Part shown: positions 25,672 to 35,455 of the stretch, in pieces
How the letters are laid out: every line of letters starts with the position of its first letter
Numbering within the stretch: the stretch's first letter is position 1
Assembly: GCA_036702855.1 (NCBI GenBank)
Contig: DATNQF010000099.1
Coordinates: 4,744-68,743, forward strand
Source of the DNA: JACVSF01 sp036702855
GTDB taxonomy: Bacteria; Cyanobacteriota; Cyanobacteriia; Phormidesmidales; Phormidesmidaceae
DNA length: 64,000 nt
Direction: 5' to 3'
Notes under the pieces: model-generated
Seen by the model: only the letters and a program-made list of their open reading frames with translations
Told to the model about the DNA's origin: nothing
The model's database searches: none
Made by a program: the position numbers and the translations under genes

Positions 25672-26634
25672 TCAGGCTAGAGGTAGCTGGGCTGGGGTCA
25701 CGACACGCTCGCCCAAGCGCTCTGAAAAATCTTGGATTGTTTTTTGCAGTCCCTCCTGTAGGGACACTGTTGGCTGCCAGTCTAAGTAGGTCTGGGCTCG
25801 GGTAATATCGGGCTTACGCCGCTTAGGATCGTCTAGGGGCAGCGATTCAAACTTCAGTGGTACATCCGGATTCACCATGGATTGCACTGTTTGTGCCAGT
25901 TGCAGAATGGTGTATTCATCAGGGTTACCCAGGTTGATAGGACCTTGATGGTCTCCTTCCATCAACCGCATTAGCCCCTCAACCAAGTCGGAAACGTAGC
26001 AGAAGCTGCGGGTCTGGGAGCCATCTCCATAGACTGTGAGGGGAATTCCTTGCAAAGCCTGTACCACTAGGTTACTGACAACTCTGCCATCGTTTTCTAG
26101 CATTCGGGGACCGTACGTATTGAAGATGCGCGCAACCCGAATCTCCACATCATTCTGGCGGTGATAGTCAAAAGCTAGAGTCTCCGCCACGCGCTTGCCT
26201 TCGTCATAACAGCTACGAATGCCGATAGGGTTGACATTCCCCCGGTACTCTTCGACCTGGGGATGCACTTCCGGGTCCCCATACACTTCAGAGGTTGAGG
26301 CCAGCAGAAAACGAGCCTTTACTCGTTTGGCTAACCCCAGCATATTGAGCGTACCCATGACATTGGTTTTGATCGTCTTGACCGGGTTGTATTGGTAATG
26401 CACCGGTGAAGCGGGACAGGCTAGGTGATAGATGCGGTCAACTTCTAGCCGAATAGGTTCAGTAATATCGTGGCGAACCAATTCAAAATAAGGATGTTCC
26501 AGCCACTTCAAAATATTTCGCTTGTGACCGGTATAGAAGTTATCCAAACAGATTACTTCGTGACCTTCCGTCATTAACCGATCAATGAGGTGGGAACCGA
26601 TGAAGCCAGCTCCCCCTGTAACTAAAATTCGCAT
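25672..26634 (-). CDS. UDP-glucuronate decarboxylase (UDP-xylose synthase)
   Basis: A 320-residue SDR enzyme that decarboxylates UDP-glucuronate to UDP-xylose for extracellular polysaccharide. The start MRILVTGGAGFIGSHLIDRL is the nucleotide-binding motif, and the catalytic Tyr-x3-Lys appears as SCYDEGKRVAE. The MLENDGRVVSN region and HLACPASPVHYQYNP are typical of Uxs proteins. Sixteen codons of open frame upstream of ATG 26634 have no similarity and are excluded. It is cotranscribed with the downstream ugd gene, by position. Confidence 0.93.
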   Translation of the reverse strand: MRILVTGGAGFIGSHLIDRLMTEGHEVICLDNFYTGHKRNILKWLEHPYFELVRHDITEPIRLEVDRIYHLACPASPVHYQYNPVKTIKTNVMGTLNMLGLAKRVKARFLLASTSEVYGDPEVHPQVEEYRGNVNPIGIRSCYDEGKRVAETLAFDYHRQNDVEIRVARIFNTYGPRMLENDGRVVSNLVVQALQGIPLTVYGDGSQTRSFCYVSDLVEGLMRLMEGDHQGPINLGNPDEYTILQLAQTVQSMVNPDVPLKFESLPLDDPKRRKPDITRAQTYLDWQPTVSLQEGLQKTIQDFSERLGERVVTPAQLPLA

Positions 26635-27153
26635 AGAGTAAATTGCCTCATGAAATATCGTTATACAGAAGCCTTCCCACAACTCTATTCGAGGATCAGT
26701 CAGAGTAAAGATCGCAGAGGGTATCTGCTTGTAAAGATACCGTAAGAATTTTTAGGAATTAAATCTGTTAATGCTGCACTCTCCATTTTCACTTTGATGG
26801 GTGAAGAGATGCGATCGCAGTCACCCATCGCTACTTCTCACCCCAAAACCTTTGATGGTGCAACTTGGCTCTCTGTTCCAGAAAGCTATTTCATCCCTGT
26901 TAAATAGGGAAGGGTAGAAAACCTGACTTAAGCTACTTGACAAAGCTTTTTAAGCTTGAATAGTGACTAAAATTCCCCAGAACAAGGACAAAAACCGGGT
27001 TGCAGCAACCTAGCTAAAGTTTCTGCAACCCGGTTAGTAACCTATTAGTAGGCTTGTGGGAGGAAATATGAATTTTTTGCGAACTTCTTTAAATCCTTGG
27101 TGAACCCTCTTGAGGAGCAGGCACTAGCAAGCTGGCGACTGCTCAAATTTTGC
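26635..27153. other. Intergenic region with one strong hairpin
   Basis: These 519 bases separate the minus-strand decarboxylase gene from the 3' end of lepA. The only structure seen is an inverted repeat AACCGGGTTGCAG (26993-27005) and CTGCAACCCGGTT (27023-27035), probably a terminator or RNA hairpin. A single TTCCCCAGAACA at 26972-26983 resembles the box repeated in the integrative element, likely by chance. Confidence 0.55.
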
Positions 27154-28959
27154 CTAAGACAGCTTCAACACTGCCATGAAGGCTTCCTGTGGCACATCAA
27201 CAGTTCCAATCGCCTTCAAGCGCTTTTTGCCCTTAGCTTGCTTCTGCAACAGTTTTTTCTTCCGGGAGATATCACCGCCGTAACATTTCGCGAGTACGTC
27301 CTTCCGCAAGGCAGGAATACTTTCGCTGGCAATAACGCGGGTGCCAATGCTAGCTTGAATCGGAATTTTAAACTGGTGTCGAGGAATTAGCTCCTTCAGC
27401 TTCTCCACGAGGGCTTTTCCAACGTAATAAGCCTTATCTCGATGCACGATAGTGGCCAGAGGATCCACTCGATCGCCGTTGATCAGTACATCTAGCCGCA
27501 CCAATGGGTTCTCCCGATAGCCAATCAGGTGATATTCCATACTGGCATACCCGCGGCTGCGAGACTTCATATGGTCAAAGAAGTCGGTTACCACTTCTGC
27601 TAGAGGCAATTCGTAAACCAAGGTTGTGCGGCCCTGGGTCAGGTAGCGCATGTCCTTAAAATCACCGCGACGGCTTTGGCAGAGCTCCATCAGCGCCCCG
27701 ACAAACTCTTCAGGAGTGATCATTTCTACTTTTACATAGGGCTCCTCAATGCGCTCTCGCTCTTGGGGTGGCGGCAGGGTGCTGGGGTTGTCGATCATCA
27801 GCTCCTCCCCGGCCAGTGTGTAGACCTTGTAAATAACCGAGGGGGCAGTCGTAATCAAATCTAGGTTGTATTCCCGCTCCAGCCGCTCCTGCACAATTTC
27901 CATGTGCAGGAGCCCCAAAAAGCCGCACCGGAAGCCAAAGCCCATTGCGCTAGAGGTTTCTGGCTCGTACTGCAAGGCCGCATCACTCAAGCGAAGTTTT
28001 TCTAAAGCCTCACGCAGTTCCTCAAACTGATCTGCATCTGTTGGAAAGAGGCCACAAAACACCATGGGTTTGGCCTCAACATACCCTGGTAACGGAGTTG
28101 CGGCTGGGCTTTTAACCAGGGTGATGGTGTCCCCAACGCGAGCATCTTCTACCGCCTTAATAGAGGCAGCGATGTAGCCTACCTCTCCAGCGTGTAACTC
28201 ATCTACTTGGATTTGATTGGGTGAGAGAACCCCCAATTCATCAATTTCATACTCCTTCTGAGAAACCATTAGGCGAATGCGATCGCCTTTTCGAATAGTT
28301 CCATCCATTACCCGGAAGTAGACAATTACGCCGCGGTAGCTATCGTAATAACTATCGAAGATCAGCGCTCTCAGGGGCTGTTCTACCGTGTCTTGTGGAG
28401 GGGGCGTGAGATAGACAATGGCTTCTAAAATTTCGTCAATGCCAATGCCCTCCTTTGCTGAGGCCAAAATGGCATTGCTGCAATCTAGTCCAATAATCTC
28501 CTCAATTTCGGCTTTGATTCGGTCAGGCTCTGCTCCGGGCAAGTCAATCTTGTTAAGCACCGGAATAATTTCTAGGTTATGCTCCAAGGCCAAGTAAACG
28601 TTGGCCAATGTTTGCGCTTCTACTCCCTGGGACGCATCTACGACCAGCAGCGCCCCTTCACAAGCCACTAAGGAGCGGGAGACTTCATAGGAGAAGTCAA
28701 CGTGACCCGGTGTGTCAATCAGGTTTAGAACGTAATTGTTGCCGTCCTGAGCCTGGTAGTTCATGCGGGCAGCTTGCAGCTTGATCGTGATGCCCCGCTC
28801 CCGCTCCAGTTCCATATTGTCGAGGAACTGTTCTTTCATCTCCCGTGCGCTGACCGTACCCGTGCGCTGGAGAAGTCGATCGGCCAGGGTCGATTTCCCA
28901 TGGTCGATGTGGGCAATAATCGAAAAGTTGCGAATGCGCGAGACGGGAACGTCGGTCAT
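27154..28959 (-). CDS. lepA: Elongation factor 4 (back-translocating GTPase)
   Basis: A 601-residue ribosome-bound GTPase of the LepA/EF4 family. It has G1 AHIDHGKS, G2 RERGITI, G3 DTPGHVDF and G4 NKIDLPG. The LepA-specific C-terminal domain follows, with GRTTLVYELPLAEV and the terminal Lys/Gly-rich CYGGDISRKKKLLQKQ segment. Length is normal and no key residue is missing. Confidence 0.97.
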   Translation of the reverse strand: MTDVPVSRIRNFSIIAHIDHGKSTLADRLLQRTGTVSAREMKEQFLDNMELERERGITIKLQAARMNYQAQDGNNYVLNLIDTPGHVDFSYEVSRSLVACEGALLVVDASQGVEAQTLANVYLALEHNLEIIPVLNKIDLPGAEPDRIKAEIEEIIGLDCSNAILASAKEGIGIDEILEAIVYLTPPPQDTVEQPLRALIFDSYYDSYRGVIVYFRVMDGTIRKGDRIRLMVSQKEYEIDELGVLSPNQIQVDELHAGEVGYIAASIKAVEDARVGDTITLVKSPAATPLPGYVEAKPMVFCGLFPTDADQFEELREALEKLRLSDAALQYEPETSSAMGFGFRCGFLGLLHMEIVQERLEREYNLDLITTAPSVIYKVYTLAGEELMIDNPSTLPPPQERERIEEPYVKVEMITPEEFVGALMELCQSRRGDFKDMRYLTQGRTTLVYELPLAEVVTDFFDHMKSRSRGYASMEYHLIGYRENPLVRLDVLINGDRVDPLATIVHRDKAYYVGKALVEKLKELIPRHQFKIPIQASIGTRVIASESIPALRKDVLAKCYGGDISRKKKLLQKQAKGKKRLKAIGTVDVPQEAFMAVLKLS

Positions 28960-29353
28960 AAACGGTTGGCTAGAGCGACAAAAATCAAACTTGAATTAAC
29001 TTATTGTAATCCTTAGCTCTCGGGGTAATTGGACCAAGTGCGATCGCAAGCGCTATCCATCTGCGCAAGAGCGATGCTTTCTTAAAACACAATTTCGCTA
29101 AGGTCAACCGTACAGATACGTGTTTAAAGGCTTAGATGGTGTTGATTCACAGAATCTTGAAGTTATTCCCGGATTAGCGGGCACTATATTAGGACATAAG
29201 AATCAAGAACCTCATAATAGGATCATAGGGTGGAAAGGTTTTACGGGCGTACAGGCTCTGCAGTTAGATGATAAATCTCCTTAGATAGTGTTCTGTTTTC
29301 CCCATACGCCTTACTTCAATTCAATTGACCGATTGTGTTTTCAGCCTAAAACC
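28960..29353. other. Intergenic region before the CcdA-like gene
   Basis: These 394 bases lie between divergent genes (lepA and the 75-codon gene) and should hold both promoters. No RNA gene or coding frame with supporting features was seen. Confidence 0.5.
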
Positions 29354-29581
29354 ATGAGTGATTCAACTGCAGCCTCTGTAGCGGACGACAAGGTAGAACT
29401 GTCCATTCAGCTTGATCGAGAATTGTTGGAGCAGGTGAGCCACCTCACCACTGATCCAAGTAAGGTTATTGAAGTCGCGCTTAGGCAGTGGCTCAAGGGC
29501 AGTCGTCCTCGTGAGGATGAGTTGACGCGTGCTTTACCCCGAAATCCGACAATTCCACCCAAAGGGGAGTGGAACGACTAA
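29354..29581 (+). CDS. Small CcdA-like or RHH-type protein, possible orphan antitoxin
   Basis: A 75-residue acidic protein. The segment VELSIQLDRELLEQVSHL followed by DPSKVIEVALRQWL looks like a ribbon-helix-helix core as in CcdA-type antitoxins. The tail (PRNPTIPPKGEWND) is unstructured. No toxin gene is adjacent; the next gene is a histidine kinase 191 bases away. ATG 29354 is chosen because the RHH strand follows shortly after it; an in-frame start 22 codons upstream has no support. It could instead be a small transcriptional regulator. Confidence 0.6.
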   Translation: MSDSTAASVADDKVELSIQLDRELLEQVSHLTTDPSKVIEVALRQWLKGSRPREDELTRALPRNPTIPPKGEWND

Positions 29582-29772
29582 GGGGTGTCCTTAATTCGTA
29601 TGGCCCCAAGGCGGTTGGAGTTCCTGATTCAAAAACTACTCAATTAGCTTGTCTGCGAGTACCTTGGTGATGCTGGTCATAGATTGCTCTCAACGCCAAG
29701 ACAGAAGACAGCTAATGGCTCTGGCTTGATTAAGCCGATGAACGCTTCAACCGATTTTGGATTTCAAGTTGC

Positions 29773-31224
29773 ATGGTTCGGTCTGTCAGTTCTAACTCTC
29801 TGATGCACGTCGTCCCGCAGACTCCTGAGGCTGGTGATGATTCCGGAACAATGGATGCTCCCGCTGGGCCGGAAAACTACGCACCTCACATCAGTCAAAT
29901 TACGCGCAACATTCGCCGCACACTCGACCTAGAAACAATTTGGCGACAGACGGTTGAGGGGTTAGGGCATCTGTTTCAAGCCAGTCGTTGCTTAGTGTGC
30001 GCCTACCGAACCGCTGCAGAAGGAGTTACTGTAGCTGCTGAGTTTCGTCAGTCAGAACAGATTGAGTCTTGGCAAGGCCGCCGATTCAGACTCGCAGAAA
30101 ACAATTGTTTGAGCCGTGCGATCGCATCAGTCACTCCCATCACAGAAGTTTCTGATTTAAGTGGCTCTGAAAGCTACCAAGTGCTGGCGATTGCCACTCG
30201 GTATCAAGACCAAGTCAATGGCTTGGTGGTACTTCATACCGCTCCTAGCCGCACATGGTCAGCTGTTGAGCTTGATTTAATCACCGAATTAGCCGATCAG
30301 GTCGGAACTGCGATCGCCCATGCGCGTCTTTTTGGCGAAAGCCATGCTCTAGCCTCTCAACTACAGCAAGCCAATGCCCGCCTGGTAGAAAAGCACCGTG
30401 AACTGGAGGAAGCCCGCAAACAGGCAGAAGAAGCCCGCAAACAGGCAGAAGAAGCCTCACGGCTAAAAAGCGAGTTTCTCGCCAACACCTCTCATGAATT
30501 GCGTACTCCCCTCAACGGCATGATCGGCTTTCTAAAGCTGGTTTTGGACGGTATGGCCGACGATCCAGAGGAGCAGGAAGAATTTATTCAAGAGGCCCAT
30601 AAATCTGCCATTCACCTGCTCAATCTCATCAACGACGTCCTTGATATTGCCAAGATCGAAGCAGGCAAGATGCAGATCGAGATGGGTCCGGTTAAGCTGC
30701 AGGAGCTGCTCAACGACGTTGAAAACTTTACCCGACCTCAGGCTGAGCATAAGGGACTGCGCTTCAGCATTTCCATGCCCTCTACCCGAGATGCCATTAT
30801 TCTCCATGGCAACTACCAGCGGATTTTACAGGTCATGCTCAACTTAGTGGGGAACGCGATCAAATTTACCCATGTCGGTGGCATTACCATCAGTGCTGAA
30901 ATTAAATCTCAAAAGATTACCTTCAAAGACAAGATCTGGCCTGGGTTACTCAAGATCAGCGTGGCTGATACTGGCATTGGTGTGTCTCTGGAGAAGCAAG
31001 ACCGCCTGTTTCAAACCTTTAGCCAAGTAGACGGTGAGCGCACCCGCCAGTATGGGGGAACAGGTTTAGGCCTAGCTATCTCTCAGAAGCTGGTCGAAGC
31101 CATGGGCGGGGTCGTGCAGTTTATCAGCATGGGTGAAGGGTTGGGCTCCACCGTTACCTTTACCACCCTGCTCTATCAAGAGCCCGTAGTGGTCTTGACA
31201 GAGCCGCTTCATCCTGTTTCCTAA
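29773..31224 (+). CDS. GAF-domain sensor histidine kinase
   Basis: A 483-residue soluble sensor kinase. A GAF domain (about 45-185) contains SRCLVCAY and NCLSRAI. A coiled coil (190-235) with an exact 21-bp tandem duplication encodes repeated EARKQAE. The HisKA domain has His241 in FLANTSHELRTPLNG. The ATPase domain has the N box NLVGNAIKF, G1 DTGIGV and G2 GGTGLGLAISQ. No receiver domain or membrane segment is present, and no response regulator is adjacent. The GAF ligand is unknown. Confidence 0.92.
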   Translation: MVRSVSSNSLMHVVPQTPEAGDDSGTMDAPAGPENYAPHISQITRNIRRTLDLETIWRQTVEGLGHLFQASRCLVCAYRTAAEGVTVAAEFRQSEQIESWQGRRFRLAENNCLSRAIASVTPITEVSDLSGSESYQVLAIATRYQDQVNGLVVLHTAPSRTWSAVELDLITELADQVGTAIAHARLFGESHALASQLQQANARLVEKHRELEEARKQAEEARKQAEEASRLKSEFLANTSHELRTPLNGMIGFLKLVLDGMADDPEEQEEFIQEAHKSAIHLLNLINDVLDIAKIEAGKMQIEMGPVKLQELLNDVENFTRPQAEHKGLRFSISMPSTRDAIILHGNYQRILQVMLNLVGNAIKFTHVGGITISAEIKSQKITFKDKIWPGLLKISVADTGIGVSLEKQDRLFQTFSQVDGERTRQYGGTGLGLAISQKLVEAMGGVVQFISMGEGLGSTVTFTTLLYQEPVVVLTEPLHPVS

Positions 31225-31267
31225 ACGCCCCTCTTTGGAAGAAAGCAGAGACTCTATTAAGGGACCA

Positions 31268-32107
31268 TTAGGAAACAAATTTGGGGCGAGCCGCTTGGGT
31301 CTGGATCAAGTGCTGTTGCACTCCCTGCCAATCCTCCGCCTGAATCAAAGAGATTACTGCGTCTAATTGATCTCGGTAGGCTTGCAGGCTAGCCAGTAGG
31401 GCTTCCCGATTGTAATGCGCCATCATCAGACCCAACTCAGGAGGACCACCCCCTACTCGGCTGGTATCACGAAAACCAGAGCTGGCTAGAGCCTGAGCTA
31501 GCTCAGCAACAGCAGGTTCGGGTTCACTCAAACAGGCCTGGATCAAGCTGCTACTCACCATTACGGGCAAGTGAGAAATCCAAGCCACTGCCCGGTCATG
31601 AATTTCTGGAGAACATTTATACAGTCTGGCGTTTAGATCTTGCACCAGGGTAGACACGATTTCAACTGCCTCCGGTGGTGTTTCCCCCAGAGGGGTTAGC
31701 ACATAAGCCCGTTCTGCAAAAAGTCCTAGCTCAGCAGCTTCTAACCCTACCTCTGTCTTACCAGCCATCGGATGCCCCCCCACAAACCGGGGCCAATGAC
31801 GAGTTACACCAGTGACGACAGCCGCCTTAACCGAACCCACATCGGTAACAACTGTCTGCTCATCTAGCCAAGGTACCATCGCCGCGACCGTTGCCTCGAT
31901 AGCAGCAATCGGGGTGCATACAAACACCACATCTGCACCAGATAATAAGCTATAGTCGCTACCCGCTTGGTCTACGACGTGTCGATCAATGGCTTCTTGA
32001 CAAGTCTGAGGACGTCTTGCAATCCCAACAATCTGATGACCTTGCTGCCTCAGATCCAACCCCAAGGAACCCCCGATTAAACCCAACCCTACAATTCCAA
32101 TCTTCAT
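31268..32107 (-). CDS. tyrA: Prephenate / arogenate dehydrogenase
   Basis: A 279-residue NAD(P)-dependent dehydrogenase of tyrosine synthesis. The Rossmann motif GIVGLGLIGGSLG starts at residue 3. VTDVGSVK, the catalytic-site segment FVGGHPMAGKTEVG and AWISHLPVMVSSSL are typical. Cyanobacterial TyrA proteins mostly prefer arogenate with NADP, which is family knowledge and not shown by sequence here. It converges with the histidine kinase gene. Confidence 0.93.
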   Translation of the reverse strand: MKIGIVGLGLIGGSLGLDLRQQGHQIVGIARRPQTCQEAIDRHVVDQAGSDYSLLSGADVVFVCTPIAAIEATVAAMVPWLDEQTVVTDVGSVKAAVVTGVTRHWPRFVGGHPMAGKTEVGLEAAELGLFAERAYVLTPLGETPPEAVEIVSTLVQDLNARLYKCSPEIHDRAVAWISHLPVMVSSSLIQACLSEPEPAVAELAQALASSGFRDTSRVGGGPPELGLMMAHYNREALLASLQAYRDQLDAVISLIQAEDWQGVQQHLIQTQAARPKFVS

Positions 32108-32200
32108 CCGTAAATCGTGCCTGCTAGAGGAGCCTCATGCTATGGTCAAAGCTTTCCTTTTATCTTCAGCCATTGGCGAATCGTTGACTAGGCTTGCCTC

Positions 32201-33745
32201 ATGAACGCCCAAGAACTGTTGGGGAGGTACGATCAAGGGATACGCGATTTTACAGGCATTAAGCTAAACGAGTGCAATCTAACCGGCGTTAGCCTTCCGG
32301 AAATTGTTCTACAAGGGGCTTGTCTTAATGTATCCAACTTAAGCAGTGCCAACTTGATCCGTAGCAACCTCGAAGGTGCTCAACTGAATGTCACTCGGCT
32401 AAGTGGAGCCAATCTGAGCTACGCCAATCTGAAGGGCAGCAAACTGAATGTGGCCAATTTAATCCGCGTTATTCTAGCCCAAGCGGATTTAACCGGAGCC
32501 TCCCTCATTCGCGCTGAAATGGTTCGGGCTAATCTGAGTCGAGCTCAGTTGGTGTCTGTCAACTTAAGCGAAGCAGATTTGCGGGAATCCAACTTGAACT
32601 GGGCCAACCTCCACAGTGCGAATTTGACCCGAGCGGATTTGCGAAGTGGGACTTTGACCGGGGCCAATCTGACTCAGGCCAATCTAAGTGGGGTTAACGC
32701 AACTCGGGCCACCTTTCAAGGAGCTAACCTCAAGGAGGTGGAGTTGCGGCATGGCAACCTGAGCCGAACTGACTTCAGGGGAGCTAACCTTAGGGGGGCT
32801 AACCTGCGTTGGGCTGATTTGAGCGGTGCGAATCTAGCCCAGGCTGATTTAACCGATGCCAAGTTAAGCGGCGCGAATTTAACCGGAGCTTCCTTGGAAG
32901 GCGCTATCCTCGTCAACACAGGTCTTGTTCATGCAGATCTGAGCCACGCTAACTTGATGCAGGCTACCTGGATTGACTCAGATCTCTCAGGAGCTACCTT
33001 GACCGGGATCAAAGTTTCCGGCACAGTCCGTTACGGTTTGACCTTTTCGGAGGAAACCCGGTGTGACTGGATTGACGTCAGCCCAAATGGAGACCAATTA
33101 AAAATTGAGCAGTTCACTCTGCCATCGCAACTTGACCAGTTCTTTAATCGATCACCCGCTCGGGTAAGGATAACGGTTGACTGTCCGCTTTCCCCGGTGG
33201 CTCATCAAGCCCTCGCGAGCGACGGATACCAGTTGTCGAAACTCAGCCCTCTTTTTGAAGTTCCACCCTGTATTGAAATCAGCACCCGTAAAACCGTTTT
33301 GACCTACACTGTGGCTCAAAACACACTTCTACCCGCATTGGCCTACGGTGCTCTGTTTCCCTTTCAAATACGAGCAGAGGGGCAACGCGCTATTCTCGAT
33401 GCGATCGCACAGGTCCAGCAGCACCTCAGCGATGCCCCCGAATCCCCATTACCCCGCTCCCTGCTGGCCCCTCTAAGCGGAGCCTTGACCATTACAGCTC
33501 AGCGACTGCGCACTCTAACACCAGTTTCATCAGAACTCGCTCTAGGCACTGATCCCTTCTTTCAGTCACCCGTTCAAGTGGAATTGATCAACTCCAGTAA
33601 CCACCGCTTGGAAATTTACCAAAGTCCTCATTTTGGAGTACGGCAGAACTTTACAGAAGACATTTCAGAGACGCTGGAAACGCCTGGGTTGCCAGTCTCC
33701 CTCACCGAACTGCTGATTTTTTTCCAACACTGCCGCTTTCCCTAA
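32201..33745 (+). CDS. Pentapeptide-repeat protein with C-terminal extension
   Basis: A 514-residue protein. Residues about 20-270 are nearly continuous A(D/N)Lxx pentapeptides (for example ANLSYANLKGSKLNVANL), which fold as a right-handed square helix. The remaining 240 residues form a separate, non-repetitive domain that I do not recognise. No signal peptide is present. Pentapeptide proteins mostly mediate protein contacts; no specific role can be assigned. The gene is 100 bases upstream of the DinG-like gene and may be in one transcript. Confidence 0.85.
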   Translation: MNAQELLGRYDQGIRDFTGIKLNECNLTGVSLPEIVLQGACLNVSNLSSANLIRSNLEGAQLNVTRLSGANLSYANLKGSKLNVANLIRVILAQADLTGASLIRAEMVRANLSRAQLVSVNLSEADLRESNLNWANLHSANLTRADLRSGTLTGANLTQANLSGVNATRATFQGANLKEVELRHGNLSRTDFRGANLRGANLRWADLSGANLAQADLTDAKLSGANLTGASLEGAILVNTGLVHADLSHANLMQATWIDSDLSGATLTGIKVSGTVRYGLTFSEETRCDWIDVSPNGDQLKIEQFTLPSQLDQFFNRSPARVRITVDCPLSPVAHQALASDGYQLSKLSPLFEVPPCIEISTRKTVLTYTVAQNTLLPALAYGALFPFQIRAEGQRAILDAIAQVQQHLSDAPESPLPRSLLAPLSGALTITAQRLRTLTPVSSELALGTDPFFQSPVQVELINSSNHRLEIYQSPHFGVRQNFTEDISETLETPGLPVSLTELLIFFQHCRFP

Positions 33746-33844
33746 AGTCTAAGTTCTCGGAGAAATTGATGCAGCCTGCTCGTCGGGAGCACGAGTGGCA
33801 TGTGTCAAAATGAGAGTTCAATCTTATAAAGACGCCTTTCTCCC

Positions 33845-35392
33845 GTGATCGAAGCCGAGGTCCACCAGCAGTTACGCGCTTTCTTGCGGGAGCAGGGTGA
33901 TCCCGCTTGGCCGCATCACCTCACTCTGGCTCGCCTAGTTGCCCGGGCTCTCCGGCTCGACCGTAGCGCGCTGATTCAGGTTGGCAGTCCCGCAGCTTAT
34001 CATGGTCGCTACCGCCTCAGCTACCTCATGTCTTTGCTGCTCTGGCCTGGTCCCCTTGTTTTGGTCATGCCAGAGTGGACACAGCAGCAGTTACTGCGGG
34101 TTGATTTGCCGCGTTTACGGGACTGGGTACCCACTTACAAGTCGGTTTTAGCAGGAGATCAATGGCCCGACTCCCACTTCATGGGCTTGCTGATTACTTC
34201 CCCCCAAACTTGGCTAGCCGACCGATTGGGCAGCCAGACACGCTTTCCAACCGGAATTCCCACCGTCATTGATGGGGCCGACGACCTAGAGGACTGGGTG
34301 CGGGAACAGTTGACAATCACGCTAGGTAGTCCCGATTGGGACGCTCTGGTTCAAGCCTATCCCGATCAGCAGTCTTTCATTTTGGACACTCGGGTTCGGC
34401 TAACCCATTTAGCCTTTCAGCATCCAGAAAACCCCTATCAATGCCACTTGTTGGATTCGCCAGAGCAGACACTCTTGCGATCGCTTCACCAAGAAATCAT
34501 TGGCCACCATCCCCAGCCCTTTCAGGCCCAAGCAGCAATGCCGACTAACTGGCAACACTTCTGGGAGCAAATCGACCAAGGGGACCGTCTGCTCTGGCTT
34601 TCCCTAAACCGAGCTGAGGGCCAGTTTTGTCTCCACTGTAGTCCAATTAATTTAGCTTCCAGGTTAGAGGCTCTCTGGCAGCAGCAGCCTGTGGTTTTGC
34701 TGGGGGCCGCCTTGGACCAAGAAACGCAAGCCCCGGTGTACCGAGAGCGCCTAGGCTTGGGGGAAATGACCTGTCTAAAGTTTTCCCCCGACCGCCAGCA
34801 TGAATTTATTCAACTCTATCTTCCTGATCACCTACCTCTCCCCAATACCCCTCAGTTTCAGGCCTCGTTGCTGTCAGAAATTCGGCAGCTTTTGTTTTTC
34901 CATGCGCCGACGTCGGGTCTAACTGTCGTCCTGGTAGGAGATTCGCCCCTTAAATCTCAGTTAGGAGCAACCCTAGCAGCTGAGTTTGGCACCCGAGTGC
35001 AAGTGGAGCGTACCCAGATTCCCTCACAAGGTATTTTGGTGACGGGATGGGACTTCTGGAAAAGACATCAGCGGAGCTTCCCTGCACCTTCGCTGATCAT
35101 TATTCCAACCTTACCCATTCCTTCTCTAGAAGACCCTTTGGTGGCAGGACGGGTAGCCTACTATAAGCGCAGACGCCAGGATTGGTTTCGGTTGTATCTG
35201 CTGCCGACCGCCCTCAACGAGTTGCAAAGAGCAGTAGCCCCGGTACGGGAATCCCAAGGGGGGGTAGCGTTGTTAGATACTCGCGTTCACTACCGGAGCT
35301 ATGGTCACCAAATTTTAGAGGCACTTGGTCCAGCTGCCTGTACTCGTTCTCTGCGTTTCAATTGGCTGATCGATGCAGAATTCCCTTCTTGA
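33845..35392 (+). CDS. DinG-like protein with degenerate helicase motifs
   Basis: A 515-residue protein whose C-terminus (VALLDTRVHYRSYGHQILEAL) matches motif VI-proximal sequence of DinG/XPD-type helicases. The N-terminal half keeps the layout of a helicase core but not the active site: the Walker A position reads QVGSPAAYHGRYRLSYL (45-61) and the DEAH position reads VIDGADDLED (141-150). The iron-sulfur cysteines of XPD/DinG are not evident. It is therefore probably not an ATPase and may be a structural or DNA-binding relative. The start codon is GTG. Confidence 0.6.
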   Translation: MIEAEVHQQLRAFLREQGDPAWPHHLTLARLVARALRLDRSALIQVGSPAAYHGRYRLSYLMSLLLWPGPLVLVMPEWTQQQLLRVDLPRLRDWVPTYKSVLAGDQWPDSHFMGLLITSPQTWLADRLGSQTRFPTGIPTVIDGADDLEDWVREQLTITLGSPDWDALVQAYPDQQSFILDTRVRLTHLAFQHPENPYQCHLLDSPEQTLLRSLHQEIIGHHPQPFQAQAAMPTNWQHFWEQIDQGDRLLWLSLNRAEGQFCLHCSPINLASRLEALWQQQPVVLLGAALDQETQAPVYRERLGLGEMTCLKFSPDRQHEFIQLYLPDHLPLPNTPQFQASLLSEIRQLLFFHAPTSGLTVVLVGDSPLKSQLGATLAAEFGTRVQVERTQIPSQGILVTGWDFWKRHQRSFPAPSLIIIPTLPIPSLEDPLVAGRVAYYKRRRQDWFRLYLLPTALNELQRAVAPVRESQGGVALLDTRVHYRSYGHQILEALGPAACTRSLRFNWLIDAEFPS

Positions 35393-35455
35393 TAGCACGT
35401 TGATAGGTGCCAGAACTCAGTAGAATAGAAGAGAAGCGCACGGTGGAAGACTTCC

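Noticed and set aside
26972..26983. Chromosomal copy of the element box (TTCCCCAGAACA)
   Set aside because: Single copy without hairpin, loop octamer or nearby start codon; probably chance.
32201..33010. Repeats in the pentapeptide gene as a DNA repeat element
   Set aside because: Periodicity of 15 bases is fully explained by A(D/N)Lxx coding repeats.
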